49,053 nucleotides of DNA from Zoogloea sp. (GCF_017302315.1 NZ_JAFLDT010000024.1:1-49053), one strand, 5' to 3'; numbered from the stretch's first letter, positions 13,896-22,527 are shown. Made by a program: numbers and translations. The notes: generated from the letters alone by a model not told the origin.

Positions 13896-15662
13896 ATGGG
13901 ATCCCTGCAACCCTGCTCCATGGAAGCCATGCGCGACCTGGCCCGCCGCCTGGAGGACGCCGGCCACGGCGACCGCACGGCGCTGATCTCCGACGCGGCC
14001 GGCCACTACGGCATCAGCCGTCAAACCCTCTACCGCAAGCTCAGCGAAGTGGGCTGGACGAGCGGCCGCAAGGCCCGCGCCGACAAGGGCACCACCAGCG
14101 TGAGCGAGAGCGCCCTGGTGGCCCTGGCTGGCATGCAGAAGGTGGCCGTGCGCGACAACGCCAAGCAGACCCTGCATACCCCGCTGGCCGTGAGCCTGGC
14201 AGACACCAGCGGCATCGAAGTCCCCGTGGGCGCGACTCAGGTCAACCGGCTGCTGCGCGCCCGGCGGATGGATGTGAAGAGCCAACGCATGGAGCGGCCG
14301 GTTACCGATCTGCGGGCTCCGCACCCCAACCACACGCACCAGGTAGATCCGAGCCTGTGCCTGGTGTACTACCTGCGTGGCCACCAATACATCATGGACG
14401 AGCGCAAGTTCTACAAGAACAAGCTCGAGAACTTTGCCAAGGTGAAGCTCAAGGTGTGGCGCTACACCGGCTACGAGAAGGCCAGCGGCATCATCGGTGC
14501 GCGTTACTACGAGGCCGCCGGGGAGAACCAGCGCAACCTCTTCGACTTTCTCACCTGGTTGTGGAGCAAGAAGCCCGGCATCAGCTGGTGGGGCGTACCC
14601 AAGGTGTTGCTGTGGGACAAGGGCAGCGCCAACTCTGCCGGCGCCATCCAGAACTTTCTGCAGGCCCTGGAAGTAACTGCCATTGCCCACGAGGCCGGCA
14701 ATGCGCGCGCCAAGGGTGGCGTGGAGAACGCCAACAACCTGGTGGAAACCCAGTTTGAAAGCCGGCTGCGCTTCTCGCCCGTCGATACCGTTGAGGAACT
14801 CAATGCCGCAGCGGAGCTGTGGCAAGAGGCCTACAACGCCAACAGCCTGCCCAAGCTGGATACCCGCATCCGGCGGGATGGCATCCCGCCCTCAGTGCGG
14901 TACGCCCTGTGGCAAAAGATCCGCGCCGAGCAGCTCCGCGAGCTGCCAGACATCGAGCTCTGCCGGGCCTACCTGCTGGGCAAGGAAGACACGCGCAAGG
15001 TCCGCCCGAACCTCACCATCAGCTACCGCCACCCGCAGGCGGACGCGGTGCACAAGTACGACGTGGATGCCCTGCCTGGCGTAGTGGCGGGCTGCGAAGT
15101 GGAGGTGCGCCCCCTGGTGTTCGGCCACCTGGCCATCCAGATCACCGTGCCCCGGTACGACGGCGAGGCGCTGCACTACCGCCTGGAGCCCACCCGCGAA
15201 TACGACGAGTTCGGGCAAGTGCTCACCGCCCCGATCCCCGGCGAGTCCTACGCCAGCAAAGCCCACACCGACATCGAACGCGCCGCGCGCGCCATCGACC
15301 TTGCCACCTGGGGCACTGCCAACCGGGAAGAGGCCAAAAAAGCCAAGGACAGGGGCGACACGCCCTTTGCCACCACCACGCCCATCAACAGCCTGGCGCA
15401 CCTGGCAGACATCCCCCGCGCCAACTGGATGCCGCGCAAGGGCACACCCATCGAGCTGGCTCACCGGCTGGTGGAGGAGCAGCCCCTGGGCGTGGCCGAG
15501 GCCTGCAAGGCGCTGATTGCCCGGGGCGTGGCCGGTGACGGCCTTTACCCCCGCATTGCCCAACGCTACCCGGAAGGTGTGCCCCCGGGCGACCTGGATG
15601 CCCTGGTGGCCGAGCTGCTTGGAAAGACTGCCACACCGCTACGCGCTGTAGCGGGTGGCTGA
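13896..15662 (+). CDS. MuA-type DDE transposase
   Basis: The 588-residue protein begins MGSLQPCSMEAM after GAGGAG. Residues 1-60 hold a helix-turn-helix (AAGHYGISRQTLYRKLSEVGW) that would contact the phage ends. The integrase core (about 145-300) has candidate catalytic acids D151 (HQVDPSLCLV), D241 (VLLWDKGSAN) and E277 (KGGVENANNLVET), with 35 residues between the last two. A beta-barrel-like domain (about 380-460) and a MuB-interacting C-terminal tail follow, as in MuA. It catalyses end cleavage and strand transfer for both integration and replicative transposition. It is slightly shorter than MuA (663 residues). Confidence 0.93.
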   Translation: MGSLQPCSMEAMRDLARRLEDAGHGDRTALISDAAGHYGISRQTLYRKLSEVGWTSGRKARADKGTTSVSESALVALAGMQKVAVRDNAKQTLHTPLAVSLADTSGIEVPVGATQVNRLLRARRMDVKSQRMERPVTDLRAPHPNHTHQVDPSLCLVYYLRGHQYIMDERKFYKNKLENFAKVKLKVWRYTGYEKASGIIGARYYEAAGENQRNLFDFLTWLWSKKPGISWWGVPKVLLWDKGSANSAGAIQNFLQALEVTAIAHEAGNARAKGGVENANNLVETQFESRLRFSPVDTVEELNAAAELWQEAYNANSLPKLDTRIRRDGIPPSVRYALWQKIRAEQLRELPDIELCRAYLLGKEDTRKVRPNLTISYRHPQADAVHKYDVDALPGVVAGCEVEVRPLVFGHLAIQITVPRYDGEALHYRLEPTREYDEFGQVLTAPIPGESYASKAHTDIERAARAIDLATWGTANREEAKKAKDRGDTPFATTTPINSLAHLADIPRANWMPRKGTPIELAHRLVEEQPLGVAEACKALIARGVAGDGLYPRIAQRYPEGVPPGDLDALVAELLGKTATPLRAVAGG

Positions 15663-15669
15663 AGAAGGT

Positions 15670-15717
15670 GGGCCGCCCGGCTGGCACCGGACGGCCCGAT
15701 TGGAGGGTTACCCCTCC
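15670..15717 (+). promoter_or_regulatory. Two tandem hairpins between transposase and MuB genes
   Basis: GGGCCG-C-CCGG (loop CTGGCA) CCGG-A-CGGCCC at 15670-15697 is followed by GGAGGG-TTAC-CCCTCC at 15702-15717. Neither is followed by a U-run. They could attenuate transcription or stabilise separate mRNAs, tuning the ratio of the two transposition proteins. Confidence 0.5.
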
Positions 15718-15740
15718 GGTACATGCAAGGAGAAGTCTAC

Positions 15741-17009
15741 ATGAACCGCAATCACGGGAACACGGCCTTGGCTTGTGACGCCCCCCACGACCCCAGAAGG
15801 ACCACGTACATGCCGCTGCGTTTGAAATCGATCCTGGTGGAACACGACCTGCGCCAGACCGACATGTGCGAGGCCGTCAGCCAGTTCAACGGCCGGCCGC
15901 TCAGCAAAGCCGCTGCCGGCCTGCTGGCCAACTGGGGCACCTGGCCCAAGCAGACCCCGCGCCACTCGATCGTGGAGCAGACCGTTGCGTGGCTGATCCG
16001 CCAGGGCGTGCCCCCGGCCAAGGCCGCCATGGCGTTTGAGATTGATGACGAGCAGGCCGAGCGCGGCAGCCCCGTTATCGGCGCCCCCCACCGCACCACC
16101 GAAGTGCCCGAAGAAAAAGACCCCACCCATATCGAGCCCGAAATGCTGACCGCCCAAGCCAAACGCGCCTTCTCCCTGTTCCGCGACCCCTTCATCGACG
16201 ACGTGCAGGGCCCGGATGACCTCTACCTCTCCGCCGACCAGCGCTATGTGCGTGAGGCCATGTTTCAGGCGGCACGCCAGGGTGGGTGGCTGATGGCGGT
16301 GGTGGGCGAGTCGGGCAGCGGCAAGAGCACCCTGCGCCGCGAGACGCTGGACCGCATCAACCGGGAGAGCCAGCCGGTGGTGGTCATCCAGCCCCGCAAC
16401 TTCGACAAGACCACGCTCAACGCACGCCACATCTGCGAGGCCATCCTGAGTGACCTCAACCCCTCGGCCAAGTCCGCCCGCAGCCTGGAAGGCATCGCCC
16501 GCCAGGTGGAGCGCAGCCTGATCGACAGCGGCCGTGCCGGCCAAAGCCATGTGCTCATCATCGAAGAGGCCCACGACCTCTCCATCCAGACCTTGAAGTA
16601 CTTAAAGCGCTTCTGGGAGCTGGAGGACGGCTTCAAGCGCCTGCTCTCCATCGTGCTGATCGGCCAGCCCGAGCTCCGCAACAAGCTGGACGAACGCCGC
16701 TACCCAGACGCCCGCGAGCTGATCCGCCGCTGCGAAGTCGTCGAGCTGCTGCCCCTCGACAGCAACCTGGGCGAATACCTGACCCTCAAGTTCAAGCGCA
16801 TCGGCCGCGACGTGTCCGAGCTGCTCGAGCAGGACGCCATTGACGCCATGCGCGAACGCTTGCGCATCGTCGGCCAGGGCTCCCACCGGGGCGAGTCCAT
16901 CTCGACGTGCTACCCACTGGTTGTGAACAACCTGATGACGCGCTGCCTCAACGTGGCCGCACGCATGGGCGCCACGAGCGTCAACGCCGACATCGTCAAA
17001 GGGGCCTGA
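15741..17009 (+). CDS. MuB-type transposition ATPase (target selector)
   Basis: The 422-residue AAA+ protein starts after AAGGAGAAGTCTAC. An N-terminal DNA-binding region (about 25-85, LVEHDLRQTDMCEAV...LANWGTW) is followed by the ATPase: Walker A GESGSGKST at 189-197 and Walker B VLIIEEAH at 271-278, then IVLIGQPELRNKL (sensor 1 region). It resembles ExeA/MuB-like proteins. It binds DNA with ATP, delivers target DNA to the transposase and gives target immunity. It is longer than Mu B (312 residues), with a linker at 100-145. Confidence 0.9.
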   Translation: MNRNHGNTALACDAPHDPRRTTYMPLRLKSILVEHDLRQTDMCEAVSQFNGRPLSKAAAGLLANWGTWPKQTPRHSIVEQTVAWLIRQGVPPAKAAMAFEIDDEQAERGSPVIGAPHRTTEVPEEKDPTHIEPEMLTAQAKRAFSLFRDPFIDDVQGPDDLYLSADQRYVREAMFQAARQGGWLMAVVGESGSGKSTLRRETLDRINRESQPVVVIQPRNFDKTTLNARHICEAILSDLNPSAKSARSLEGIARQVERSLIDSGRAGQSHVLIIEEAHDLSIQTLKYLKRFWELEDGFKRLLSIVLIGQPELRNKLDERRYPDARELIRRCEVVELLPLDSNLGEYLTLKFKRIGRDVSELLEQDAIDAMRERLRIVGQGSHRGESISTCYPLVVNNLMTRCLNVAARMGATSVNADIVKGA

Positions 17010-17011
17010 CC

Positions 17012-17434
17012 ATGCAACTCACCACCCACCGCCCCACCCGTGCCGGCTGGTACTGGGCCCAGATCCCCGGAAACCGGCCCCTGCAGCCCGTGCTGGTGTT
17101 TGAAGGGGGAGAAGGCTTCGGCCTGCTCTACACCTGGGACGCCATCGACCAGGACCACAGCGACGCCGACCGCGACGGCCTGCCCGTCGATCTCTCGGCC
17201 CCGTCCATGCTCTGGAGCGAGGCCCCCATCCCCGCACCCACCAGCCGGGCCGGCATGGCCCCGGCGCAGCGCGCCGTGCTGGGCATCGTCATGGCCTTTG
17301 GCCTGGGCGTGCTCGTCACCCTCGACCGGGCCGAGGCCGACACCGCCGCCCGCGTCACCGCTGTCATGCAGTCCTGCGCCGACCCGCTCCCTGCGGGCCG
17401 GGCCCTCATCGCCGCCCAAGGAGCCGAGCAATGA
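17012..17434 (+). CDS. Early protein with possible C-terminal membrane segment
   Basis: A 140-residue protein starting MQLTTHRPTRAGWYWAQIPG. The PTRAGWYWA opening and tryptophan-rich first 70 residues look like small phage-borne domains that begin T-x-x-G-W-Y-W. Residues about 84-103 (QRAVLGIVMAFGLGVLVTL) may span the membrane. The stop overlaps the next gene (ATGA). No function is known. Confidence 0.6.
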   Translation: MQLTTHRPTRAGWYWAQIPGNRPLQPVLVFEGGEGFGLLYTWDAIDQDHSDADRDGLPVDLSAPSMLWSEAPIPAPTSRAGMAPAQRAVLGIVMAFGLGVLVTLDRAEADTAARVTAVMQSCADPLPAGRALIAAQGAEQ

Positions 17435-17868
17435 ACGCCCCGCACCCCACGCCCCTGCGCCGCGACCGCAACGCCGACCGCGCCGAGGCCGAACGCCTGG
17501 TGGGCGAGCTGTACAAGCAGGTCACCCTTGTGAATGAGGCCGCCGAGCGCGAGACGAGCACCCTCGCCCTGGCAGAGCTCGTGCGCCTGAGCACCGATCT
17601 GCGCTTTGCCGCCGACCTGCTGTATGCCTACCAGGCCGGCCTGGCCGTGGCCGAGCCCGACCCGGTGACGGGCTGCTACCTCGTCGAGCGCATCGCCGTG
17701 GCCACTGCCCTGCCGGAGGTTTTCGAATGGGTGCTCGTCTGGTCAGATTGCGACCCCCACTCGCCGGCCTGGCTGGGCCTCTTTGACGGTCTGCAGTGGT
17801 GGTACGTAGATTCGGAGCCCGCCCTGGGCGTCACGCACTGGGCCTGGCGGCCGGGGGTGGAAGCATGA
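17431..17868 (+). CDS. Early phage protein of unknown function
   Basis: A 145-residue protein. The first half is helical and charged (RAEAERLVGELYKQVTLVNEAAERE); the second half has several tryptophans (FEWVLVWSDCDPHSPAWLGLFDGLQWWYVD). It overlaps both neighbours by 4 bases, so it is part of the early operon. I do not recognise a family. Confidence 0.65.
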   Translation: MNAPHPTPLRRDRNADRAEAERLVGELYKQVTLVNEAAERETSTLALAELVRLSTDLRFAADLLYAYQAGLAVAEPDPVTGCYLVERIAVATALPEVFEWVLVWSDCDPHSPAWLGLFDGLQWWYVDSEPALGVTHWAWRPGVEA

Positions 17869-18584
17869 GCACCGACTTCCTGCCGCACTACACGCCGGAC
17901 GAAATCCGCGCTGCGAAGGACATCGCAGTCTGGGCCGCGGCCACGTGCCGTAGCACCAATGCGCTGGCCCGCATGATCGGGGGCAGCCAGGGCACCCTGC
18001 GCGCTGTGCTCCGCGGCGCCTATAAGTACCCGCCCCGCCCCATCCTGGCGCGGCTGCTGCACGCCGCCGGGCAGCGCCTTCCCAAAGGCTGGGATGCGCT
18101 GCTGCCCGACTCGGCTGCACCGGATACCGCCGTGCCGGACACACAGATTTATGTGCCCGACACACAGAAATCTGTACCCGCACCAAAGCAGATCTGCTCG
18201 CGGGGTGCCGCAGATCGTCCGGCAATGACTTCCTGGGAGCCCGGCGCGAGCATTGCCTCGGCATCAGCGGAGCGCGTGGCCATCCTCAAGGCACTCAGCA
18301 AGAGCTGCAGCCAGGCGCCCATGCCCGAAGCAGATCTGCTTACCCGGGTGGGCAACACCCAGCGGGTCAAGGGCGCCCTTGAAGCACTGATTGCAGAGCG
18401 CGAAGTCATGGATGCAGTTGTGATCGTGGGTGGTAAGCGCACAACAGTGCTTTACCCCGTGGGGCGCCTGCCCGTTGCGCGCCCGGGGCCGAAAGTCGGC
18501 GCCAAGAAGAAGGGCCGGGGCGCAGCCATCAGCATCCCGCCCAGCACCCGGGCCGGCGGCGGCAAAGGGAGCCCGCAACCATGA
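17865..18584 (+). CDS. Early DNA-binding-like protein with two helix-turn-helix regions
   Basis: The 239-residue protein starts MSTDFLPHYTPDEIRAAKD. Residues about 30-65 (STNALARMIGGSQGTLRAVLRG) look like an HTH, a Pro/Ala-rich linker follows (about 85-130), and residues about 145-205 look like a winged helix (RVAILKALSKS, LLTRVGNTQRVKGALEALIAE). The basic tail (GPKVGAKKKGRG) may bind DNA. The gene contains an inverted repeat ACAGATTT...AAATCTGT (18143-18175) and two copies of the palindrome AGCAGATCTGCT in different frames. A regulatory role is inferred. Confidence 0.6.
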   Translation: MSTDFLPHYTPDEIRAAKDIAVWAAATCRSTNALARMIGGSQGTLRAVLRGAYKYPPRPILARLLHAAGQRLPKGWDALLPDSAAPDTAVPDTQIYVPDTQKSVPAPKQICSRGAADRPAMTSWEPGASIASASAERVAILKALSKSCSQAPMPEADLLTRVGNTQRVKGALEALIAEREVMDAVVIVGGKRTTVLYPVGRLPVARPGPKVGAKKKGRGAAISIPPSTRAGGGKGSPQP

Positions 18585-18898
18585 GCCGCCTCCGCAATAT
18601 CGAGTCCGACATCGACGCCCTGCGCACCGCCGTGGCCGAATTGCGCGCAGCCGGCGCCGAGATCCTCTCAGCACGGGTGGTGCACGACGGCCCGCCCGAG
18701 ATCCATCTCTACCGCGCCCCCACGCTCTTCAATTCCGGCGGCCCGATCTACGTCAAATCCGAATCCGGCGACTGCACCCACCGCGCCATGCAGTACCGCG
18801 GCTGTGAGCTCGTCTGGATCACCCCCATCCCCATGCCCGGCCAGGCGCCGCGGCAGTTTCCTCCTCTCAACAACATCAGGACGCCCCACCATGGCTGA
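18581..18898 (+). CDS. Small early phage protein
   Basis: A 105-residue protein starting MSRLRNIESDIDALRTAVAE, with an N-terminal coiled-coil helix and then a beta-rich part (EIHLYRAPTLFNSGGPIYVK). The ATG overlaps the previous stop and the end overlaps the DUF3164 gene. Function is unknown. Confidence 0.6.
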   Translation: MSRLRNIESDIDALRTAVAELRAAGAEILSARVVHDGPPEIHLYRAPTLFNSGGPIYVKSESGDCTHRAMQYRGCELVWITPIPMPGQAPRQFPPLNNIRTPHHG

Positions 18899-19508
18899 CA
18901 CCGCAATCCCCGAAGGCTACCTCCTCAACCCCGCCGGTCACCTCGTGCCCCGCGAGCAAGTGCGCGAGCAGGATCTGCTGCGCGACCAGGTTGCCACCGA
19001 GCTGGCCGACCGCGCCCTCAACATCCACCATCAGCTCAAAGCCTTCAAGGCCCGCGCCCTGGCCGACATTGCCGACCTGGTGTCGGTGTCCGCTGAAAAG
19101 TACAAGGTGGCGATCGGCGGCGAGAAGGGCAACGTCACCATCACCACCTTTGACGGCAAGTACAAAGTGGTACGGGCCTACGCCGAGCGCATCACTTTCA
19201 CCGAAGAGATCGAGGCCGCCAAGGCCCTGATCAACGCCTGCATCATCCGCTGGAGCGAGGGCGCCAACGACAACATCCGGGCCCTTGTCGACAGAGCTTT
19301 TCGCACAGACAGCAAGGGCCAGATCAAAACAGCCGCCGTGCTCGAGCTGCTGCGCCTGGAGATCACCGACGACGAGTGGGAGCGGGCCATGGACGCCATC
19401 CGCGACAGCATCCAGAGCACCGGCACTTCGGTGTATGTGCGCGTGTATCAGCGTATCGATGGCACCGACCAATACCGCGCCATCTCCCTCGACCTGGCAA
19501 CCGCGTGA
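18891..19508 (+). CDS. DUF3164 protein
   Basis: The 205-residue protein begins MADTAIPEGYLLNPAGHLVP. The opening GYLLNPAGHLVPREQV, the central KVAIGGEKGNVTITTFDGKYKV and the following ITFTEEIEAAKALI are characteristic of DUF3164 proteins, which occur in the early operon of nearly all Mu-like phages, just before GemA. The role is unknown; a replication or host-takeover function is suggested only by the location. It starts inside the end of the preceding gene. Confidence 0.88.
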   Translation: MADTAIPEGYLLNPAGHLVPREQVREQDLLRDQVATELADRALNIHHQLKAFKARALADIADLVSVSAEKYKVAIGGEKGNVTITTFDGKYKVVRAYAERITFTEEIEAAKALINACIIRWSEGANDNIRALVDRAFRTDSKGQIKTAAVLELLRLEITDDEWERAMDAIRDSIQSTGTSVYVRVYQRIDGTDQYRAISLDLATA

Positions 19509-19516
19509 GGCCCGAC

Positions 19517-19942
19517 ATGGATACCAACTGGAAATCCGTACCCACAAAGATGACGCCAGAGATGCGCGCGGCCGCTGCGGCTGCAGGCCGGGAGTACATG
19601 GAGGAAACCGGGGGCAACAACATCGATGTGATGTGGGCCGCAGCCCTCGAAGCCGCTCCGGCGCAGAGCGTTTCCCATGAAGTCGAAGTCATTGTGCGAG
19701 ACGCAAACGCTACGTACCGTGCCGCGCCCAAAGCCACCCCCGCCGCCGAAGCCGCGGGCCTCAGGGGCATATCCACGACCTGCACCATGGGCTCCAGGCA
19801 GGCAGTCATAGCCCTGCTCAAAAAATCCACTCGACCGCTCGACGTCACCGGCGCCCAGATCACGGCCATGCTGCCCGAGGCCGGCGACCGGTACGGTGTC
19901 AGCCGCTTCCACGTCATCGTCAACGAGGAGCCCCGCAAATGA
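19517..19942 (+). CDS. Early phage protein of unknown function
   Basis: A 141-residue protein starting MDTNWKSVPTKMTPEMRAAA. Residues about 95-135 (SRQAVIALLKKSTRPLDVTGAQI...YGVSRFHVIVN) could form a small helix-turn-helix-like domain. An Ala-rich helix lies at 15-30. It overlaps the next gene by 4 bases (ATGA). I do not recognise a family. Confidence 0.55.
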   Translation: MDTNWKSVPTKMTPEMRAAAAAAGREYMEETGGNNIDVMWAAALEAAPAQSVSHEVEVIVRDANATYRAAPKATPAAEAAGLRGISTTCTMGSRQAVIALLKKSTRPLDVTGAQITAMLPEAGDRYGVSRFHVIVNEEPRK

Positions 19943-20181
19943 CTCCTACCCATCTCAAGCTCGCCATCCTCAATCGCGGTCGCGTGATGATCATCGATGA
20001 GCCCATCCCCAACCAGCCGCAAGCCATCGCCGACGTCGCATCGGGGTGCGCGCTGCTCCACAACAGCTCCCGCCGCGCCATCCACTTCCAGCTCCGCCAC
20101 CCCGACGATGGCCGCGTGGTGATGGTCATGGAGCACGGCGCAAAAACGTTTCAGACAGCCCAGGGGTATCGCCATGGCTGA
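19939..20181 (+). CDS. Small early protein
   Basis: An 80-residue beta-rich protein starting MTPTHLKLAILNRGRVMIID. No motif is recognised. Overlaps with both neighbours place it in the early operon. Confidence 0.55.
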   Translation: MTPTHLKLAILNRGRVMIIDEPIPNQPQAIADVASGCALLHNSSRRAIHFQLRHPDDGRVVMVMEHGAKTFQTAQGYRHG

Positions 20182-20404
20182 CGACAAAGACATGAACATC
20201 GGGGATCACCTTTCCGTCGGCCATGCACTACACCAGGAGACCGGCGAGCACGCTGTATTCATCCATATACGTGATGGCGAGGAGACGATTGCGAAGTCCA
20301 TGATGTCCCCCACCACCGCCAGAGCCATCGCCGAAGATCTGCTTTACTTTGCTGCCGCCGTTGATGCTGCCCAGGAGGCTGACAATGCCATCCATCGCCA
20401 CTGA
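20174..20404 (+). CDS. Small acidic early protein
   Basis: A 76-residue acidic protein starting MADDKDMNIGDHLSVGH, with HAVFIHIRDGEETIAKS and a C-terminal helix. It overlaps the genes on each side, and its end overlaps the GemA-like start by 20 bases. No function is known. Confidence 0.55.
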   Translation: MADDKDMNIGDHLSVGHALHQETGEHAVFIHIRDGEETIAKSMMSPTTARAIAEDLLYFAAAVDAAQEADNAIHRH

Positions 20405-21005
20405 ACACATCCGCGCCAGCAAGATCCGCATGATCCAGGTCGCCAAGCGCCAACTGGCCATTGAGGATGCCGACTACCGCGCCGCAATCGGCCGGGCCGT
20501 GAAGGGCAAGTCGAGCTGCTCAGACTGCACCACACTGCAGCTCGACCGGGTGATTGACGAGCTCAAGCGCCTGGGCTTCAGGCCCCGCAAGCCGGCCAAC
20601 GCAAAGCCCAAGCCAGAGCGCCGGCCCCTCGACACCTCGGCCGATGCGTCGAAAGCGCGGGCCGTTTGGCTACTGCTTGCCGAACTCGGCGCCTTGCGCG
20701 ACCCATCCGAAGCAGCTCTCAATGCTTACGTGTGCCGCCAGACCGGGGTAGATGACCTGGCCTGGGTGCGCGACATGGCCCCCGTGACAGAAGGCCTCAA
20801 GGCGTGGGCTGCCCGCTTGCTGCCCGCGGCCCTGCAAATCCGGCTGGATGCGCTCAAGGCGGCAAAACTGTTGGTGCCCGGCGATACGGTGGCTGACGTC
20901 ATCCAACGCGCGGCCCCAACCCGCCGGCCCGACACCTTCGATGCGCTGTGGTCCGCTTGGGAGCGCCTGGCCATTATCGCCAGCGCACAGGTGGGCGAAA
21001 AATGA
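20385..21005 (+). CDS. gemA: GemA / Mu gp16-like protein (DUF1018)
   Basis: The 206-residue protein has a good ribosome binding site (CCAGGAGGCTGACA). The opening KIRMIQVAKRQLAIEDADYRAAIGR followed by QLDRVIDELKRLGFRPRK is the signature of the DUF1018/GemA family. The C-terminal part (LAWVRDMAPVTEGLKAWAARLL) fits too. In Mu, GemA modulates host gene expression and DNA topology, as known from that system. It is coupled to the Mor-like gene by overlap, the usual order in Mu-like phages. Confidence 0.85.
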   Translation: MPSIATEHIRASKIRMIQVAKRQLAIEDADYRAAIGRAVKGKSSCSDCTTLQLDRVIDELKRLGFRPRKPANAKPKPERRPLDTSADASKARAVWLLLAELGALRDPSEAALNAYVCRQTGVDDLAWVRDMAPVTEGLKAWAARLLPAALQIRLDALKAAKLLVPGDTVADVIQRAAPTRRPDTFDALWSAWERLAIIASAQVGEK

Positions 21006-21436
21006 ACCTGCCCCCGGTGATCCGCGATCTGGCGGCCCTGATTGGCATCGAGAACGTCATGGTGCTGCTGGACCACCACATGCTCGGCTGCGACTGGCGC
21101 ATTAGCAAGACTCGCGACAGCGAGTGGTACAGGGAGTGGTCAGACGTGCTGGGCGAGGGCCCGACCGACGTGGTGATGCGGGCTTGGGGTGGAGAGGTGG
21201 TCTACTTCGCGAACTGCGCAAAAGTCATCCAGCAAGAGCGCGATCGCGCGATGGTCGCCCAGTACGACGCCCTGATTGCCGATGGCCTCTCTACCCGCGC
21301 CGCCCGGCGGACCCTGTGCCGCAAGTTTCGGCTGTCGGACAAACGGGTACGCCTCATCGTCAACGGCGCACCGCCACCGGTTACTCAAGGCCCGTCGATC
21401 CTGACGAACGAGCAGTTGGACATGTTTGGATTTTGA
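21002..21436 (+). CDS. mor: Mor-like middle operon activator
   Basis: The 144-residue protein has the Mor/C architecture: an N-terminal dimerisation region (LPPVIRDLAALIGIENVMVLLDHH), then WGGEVVYFANCAKVIQQERDRAM, and a C-terminal helix-turn-helix (DGLSTRAARRTLCRKFRLSDKRVRLIV). Mor turns on middle transcription in Mu. Here the next operon (from 22528) begins after a terminator at 22408-22433, a sensible target. The start at 21002 overlaps the GemA stop. Confidence 0.8.
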   Translation: MNLPPVIRDLAALIGIENVMVLLDHHMLGCDWRISKTRDSEWYREWSDVLGEGPTDVVMRAWGGEVVYFANCAKVIQQERDRAMVAQYDALIADGLSTRAARRTLCRKFRLSDKRVRLIVNGAPPPVTQGPSILTNEQLDMFGF

Positions 21437-21447
21437 TGGAGGCAACG

Positions 21448-21675
21448 ATGGGACAAGCAAAAAGAAGAGGCAACTACGAGCAACGAGTCGCGTCAGCGCT
21501 TGAACGTATCACCGCCGAACGCCATGCAGCTCGAGAGCGACATGAAGCCAAAAGGAAGCAGATGACGGTCGTGATTGATCAACGACAACAGCAACATCAA
21601 GAGCAACGCTCGAAGCATCACCGGATGATCACTGTTCAAATGATCGGGCTGATGCTTGGGATGAATATGAAATAA
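21448..21675 (+). CDS. Small charged protein, accessory
   Basis: A 75-residue protein starting MGQAKRRGNYEQRVASALERI with ribosome binding site GATGGAGGCAACG. It is mostly one long Arg/Glu/Gln-rich helix (RHAARERHEAKRKQ) with a C-terminal hydrophobic stretch (MITVQMIGLMLGMNMK). MGQAKRRG-type openings occur in many small phage proteins. G+C is near 50%, lower than neighbours, suggesting accessory origin. Confidence 0.6.
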   Translation: MGQAKRRGNYEQRVASALERITAERHAARERHEAKRKQMTVVIDQRQQQHQEQRSKHHRMITVQMIGLMLGMNMK

Positions 21676-21696
21676 GCGAAGAGCGAGGATTGAATC

Positions 21697-21960
21697 ATGA
21701 GAATCAACGTTTATAGCCAAGAGCTGACCCACGAAGTACTGCTGGTCGAGAAGCCCAGCAATACCGGTGTGACCTACCACGCGGCCCAACTGATTTTGCA
21801 CTCATCTGAGAGGCTACATCACCCCCCGGCTGACGATGATCGTAGTGCCGTGACCTTCTGGCTGCCTAAATCTCCAGGACGAAGAGAAGAAATGGCGCGG
21901 GCCTTCGAGCGCATTGCTGAGATTTTTAGGACCGCCCCGTCCGAAACCGGCCTGGATTGA
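21697..21960 (+). CDS. Small accessory phage protein
   Basis: An 87-residue protein starting MRINVYSQELTHEVLLVEKP, with TYHAAQLILHSSERLHH and VTFWLPKSPGRREEMARAF. It looks like a small alpha/beta domain of the kind widespread in phage accessory regions. It lies in a stretch of lower G+C between mor and the terminator. Function is unknown. Confidence 0.6.
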   Translation: MRINVYSQELTHEVLLVEKPSNTGVTYHAAQLILHSSERLHHPPADDDRSAVTFWLPKSPGRREEMARAFERIAEIFRTAPSETGLD

Positions 21961-21961
21961 A

Positions 21962-22384
21962 ATGAAAATGAAGCAAATCATGAGCGAGTTTTTCGACTCA
22001 GCCATTCGAATCGAACAGATCATCCATATCGGAACAATGTGCATGGATGATGCATGGCCCGACATCGCGAGCGAGGCGTTTGAATCTGACGCCGAAGACG
22101 TCTTTAAAGCCATAGGAATCTGTTGCCCCGATCAGGACGATACCGAAGAGTGGAGTCAGGCGCTGCGCGATGCGTGCAAGATGGGCTGGCTCGTTCAGTT
22201 CGCGACACCGGTACCAAGCAGGATTCTAAAAGACAGCTACTCCTTCTCCTGGGGCTACTATGCCACTTGCTGGATCTACGACGACGACTTTGGTAACGCG
22301 TGCACGAAGGCCCTAAAGTGGCATGAGGAATTCATCGCAGAGAAGAAGGCGAAAGCCAAGTCCATCCCGAACGACGAACAGTAA
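21962..22384 (+). CDS. Acidic accessory protein of unknown function
   Basis: A 140-residue acidic protein starting MKMKQIMSEFFDSAIRIEQII. It has a helical N-terminus, the segment ICCPDQDDTEEWSQALRDACK, and an aromatic-rich SFSWGYYATCWIYDDDFGN. It starts 1 base after the previous stop and is the last gene before a strong terminator. Its composition would suit a DNA-mimic or antagonist protein, but there is no direct evidence. No family is recognised. Confidence 0.55.
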   Translation: MKMKQIMSEFFDSAIRIEQIIHIGTMCMDDAWPDIASEAFESDAEDVFKAIGICCPDQDDTEEWSQALRDACKMGWLVQFATPVPSRILKDSYSFSWGYYATCWIYDDDFGNACTKALKWHEEFIAEKKAKAKSIPNDEQ

Positions 22385-22407
22385 AGCAATCCTTGTCAGT
22401 TCCCCCC

Positions 22408-22433
22408 AAAGCCCCGCCCTTGAGCGGGGCTTT
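22408..22433 (+). terminator. Rho-independent-type terminator ending the early/middle operon
   Basis: AAAGCCCCGC, loop CCTTGA, GCGGGGCTTT, followed by GTCATTC: a 10-bp stem whose outer A:U pairs supply the U-run. A second hairpin, CTGGGGG-CGCCTT-CCCCCAG (22440-22459), follows at once. The next gene starts at 22528, so the late/lysis promoter should lie between 22460 and 22527. Confidence 0.8.
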
Positions 22434-22527
22434 GTCATTCTGGGGGCGCCTTCCCCCAGGGCAAGCCCTCCGCGCGCACGCGAAGATGGGGCACAACGCA
22501 ATCAACACCCATCAGGAGCCGCCCAGA

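Noticed and set aside
18187-18341. Two copies of the palindrome AGCAGATCTGCT in different frames
   Set aside because: GCAGATCTGC occurs again at 28800 in a coding context, and such codons are frequent in this GC-rich phage, so a DNA-level signal is not convincing.
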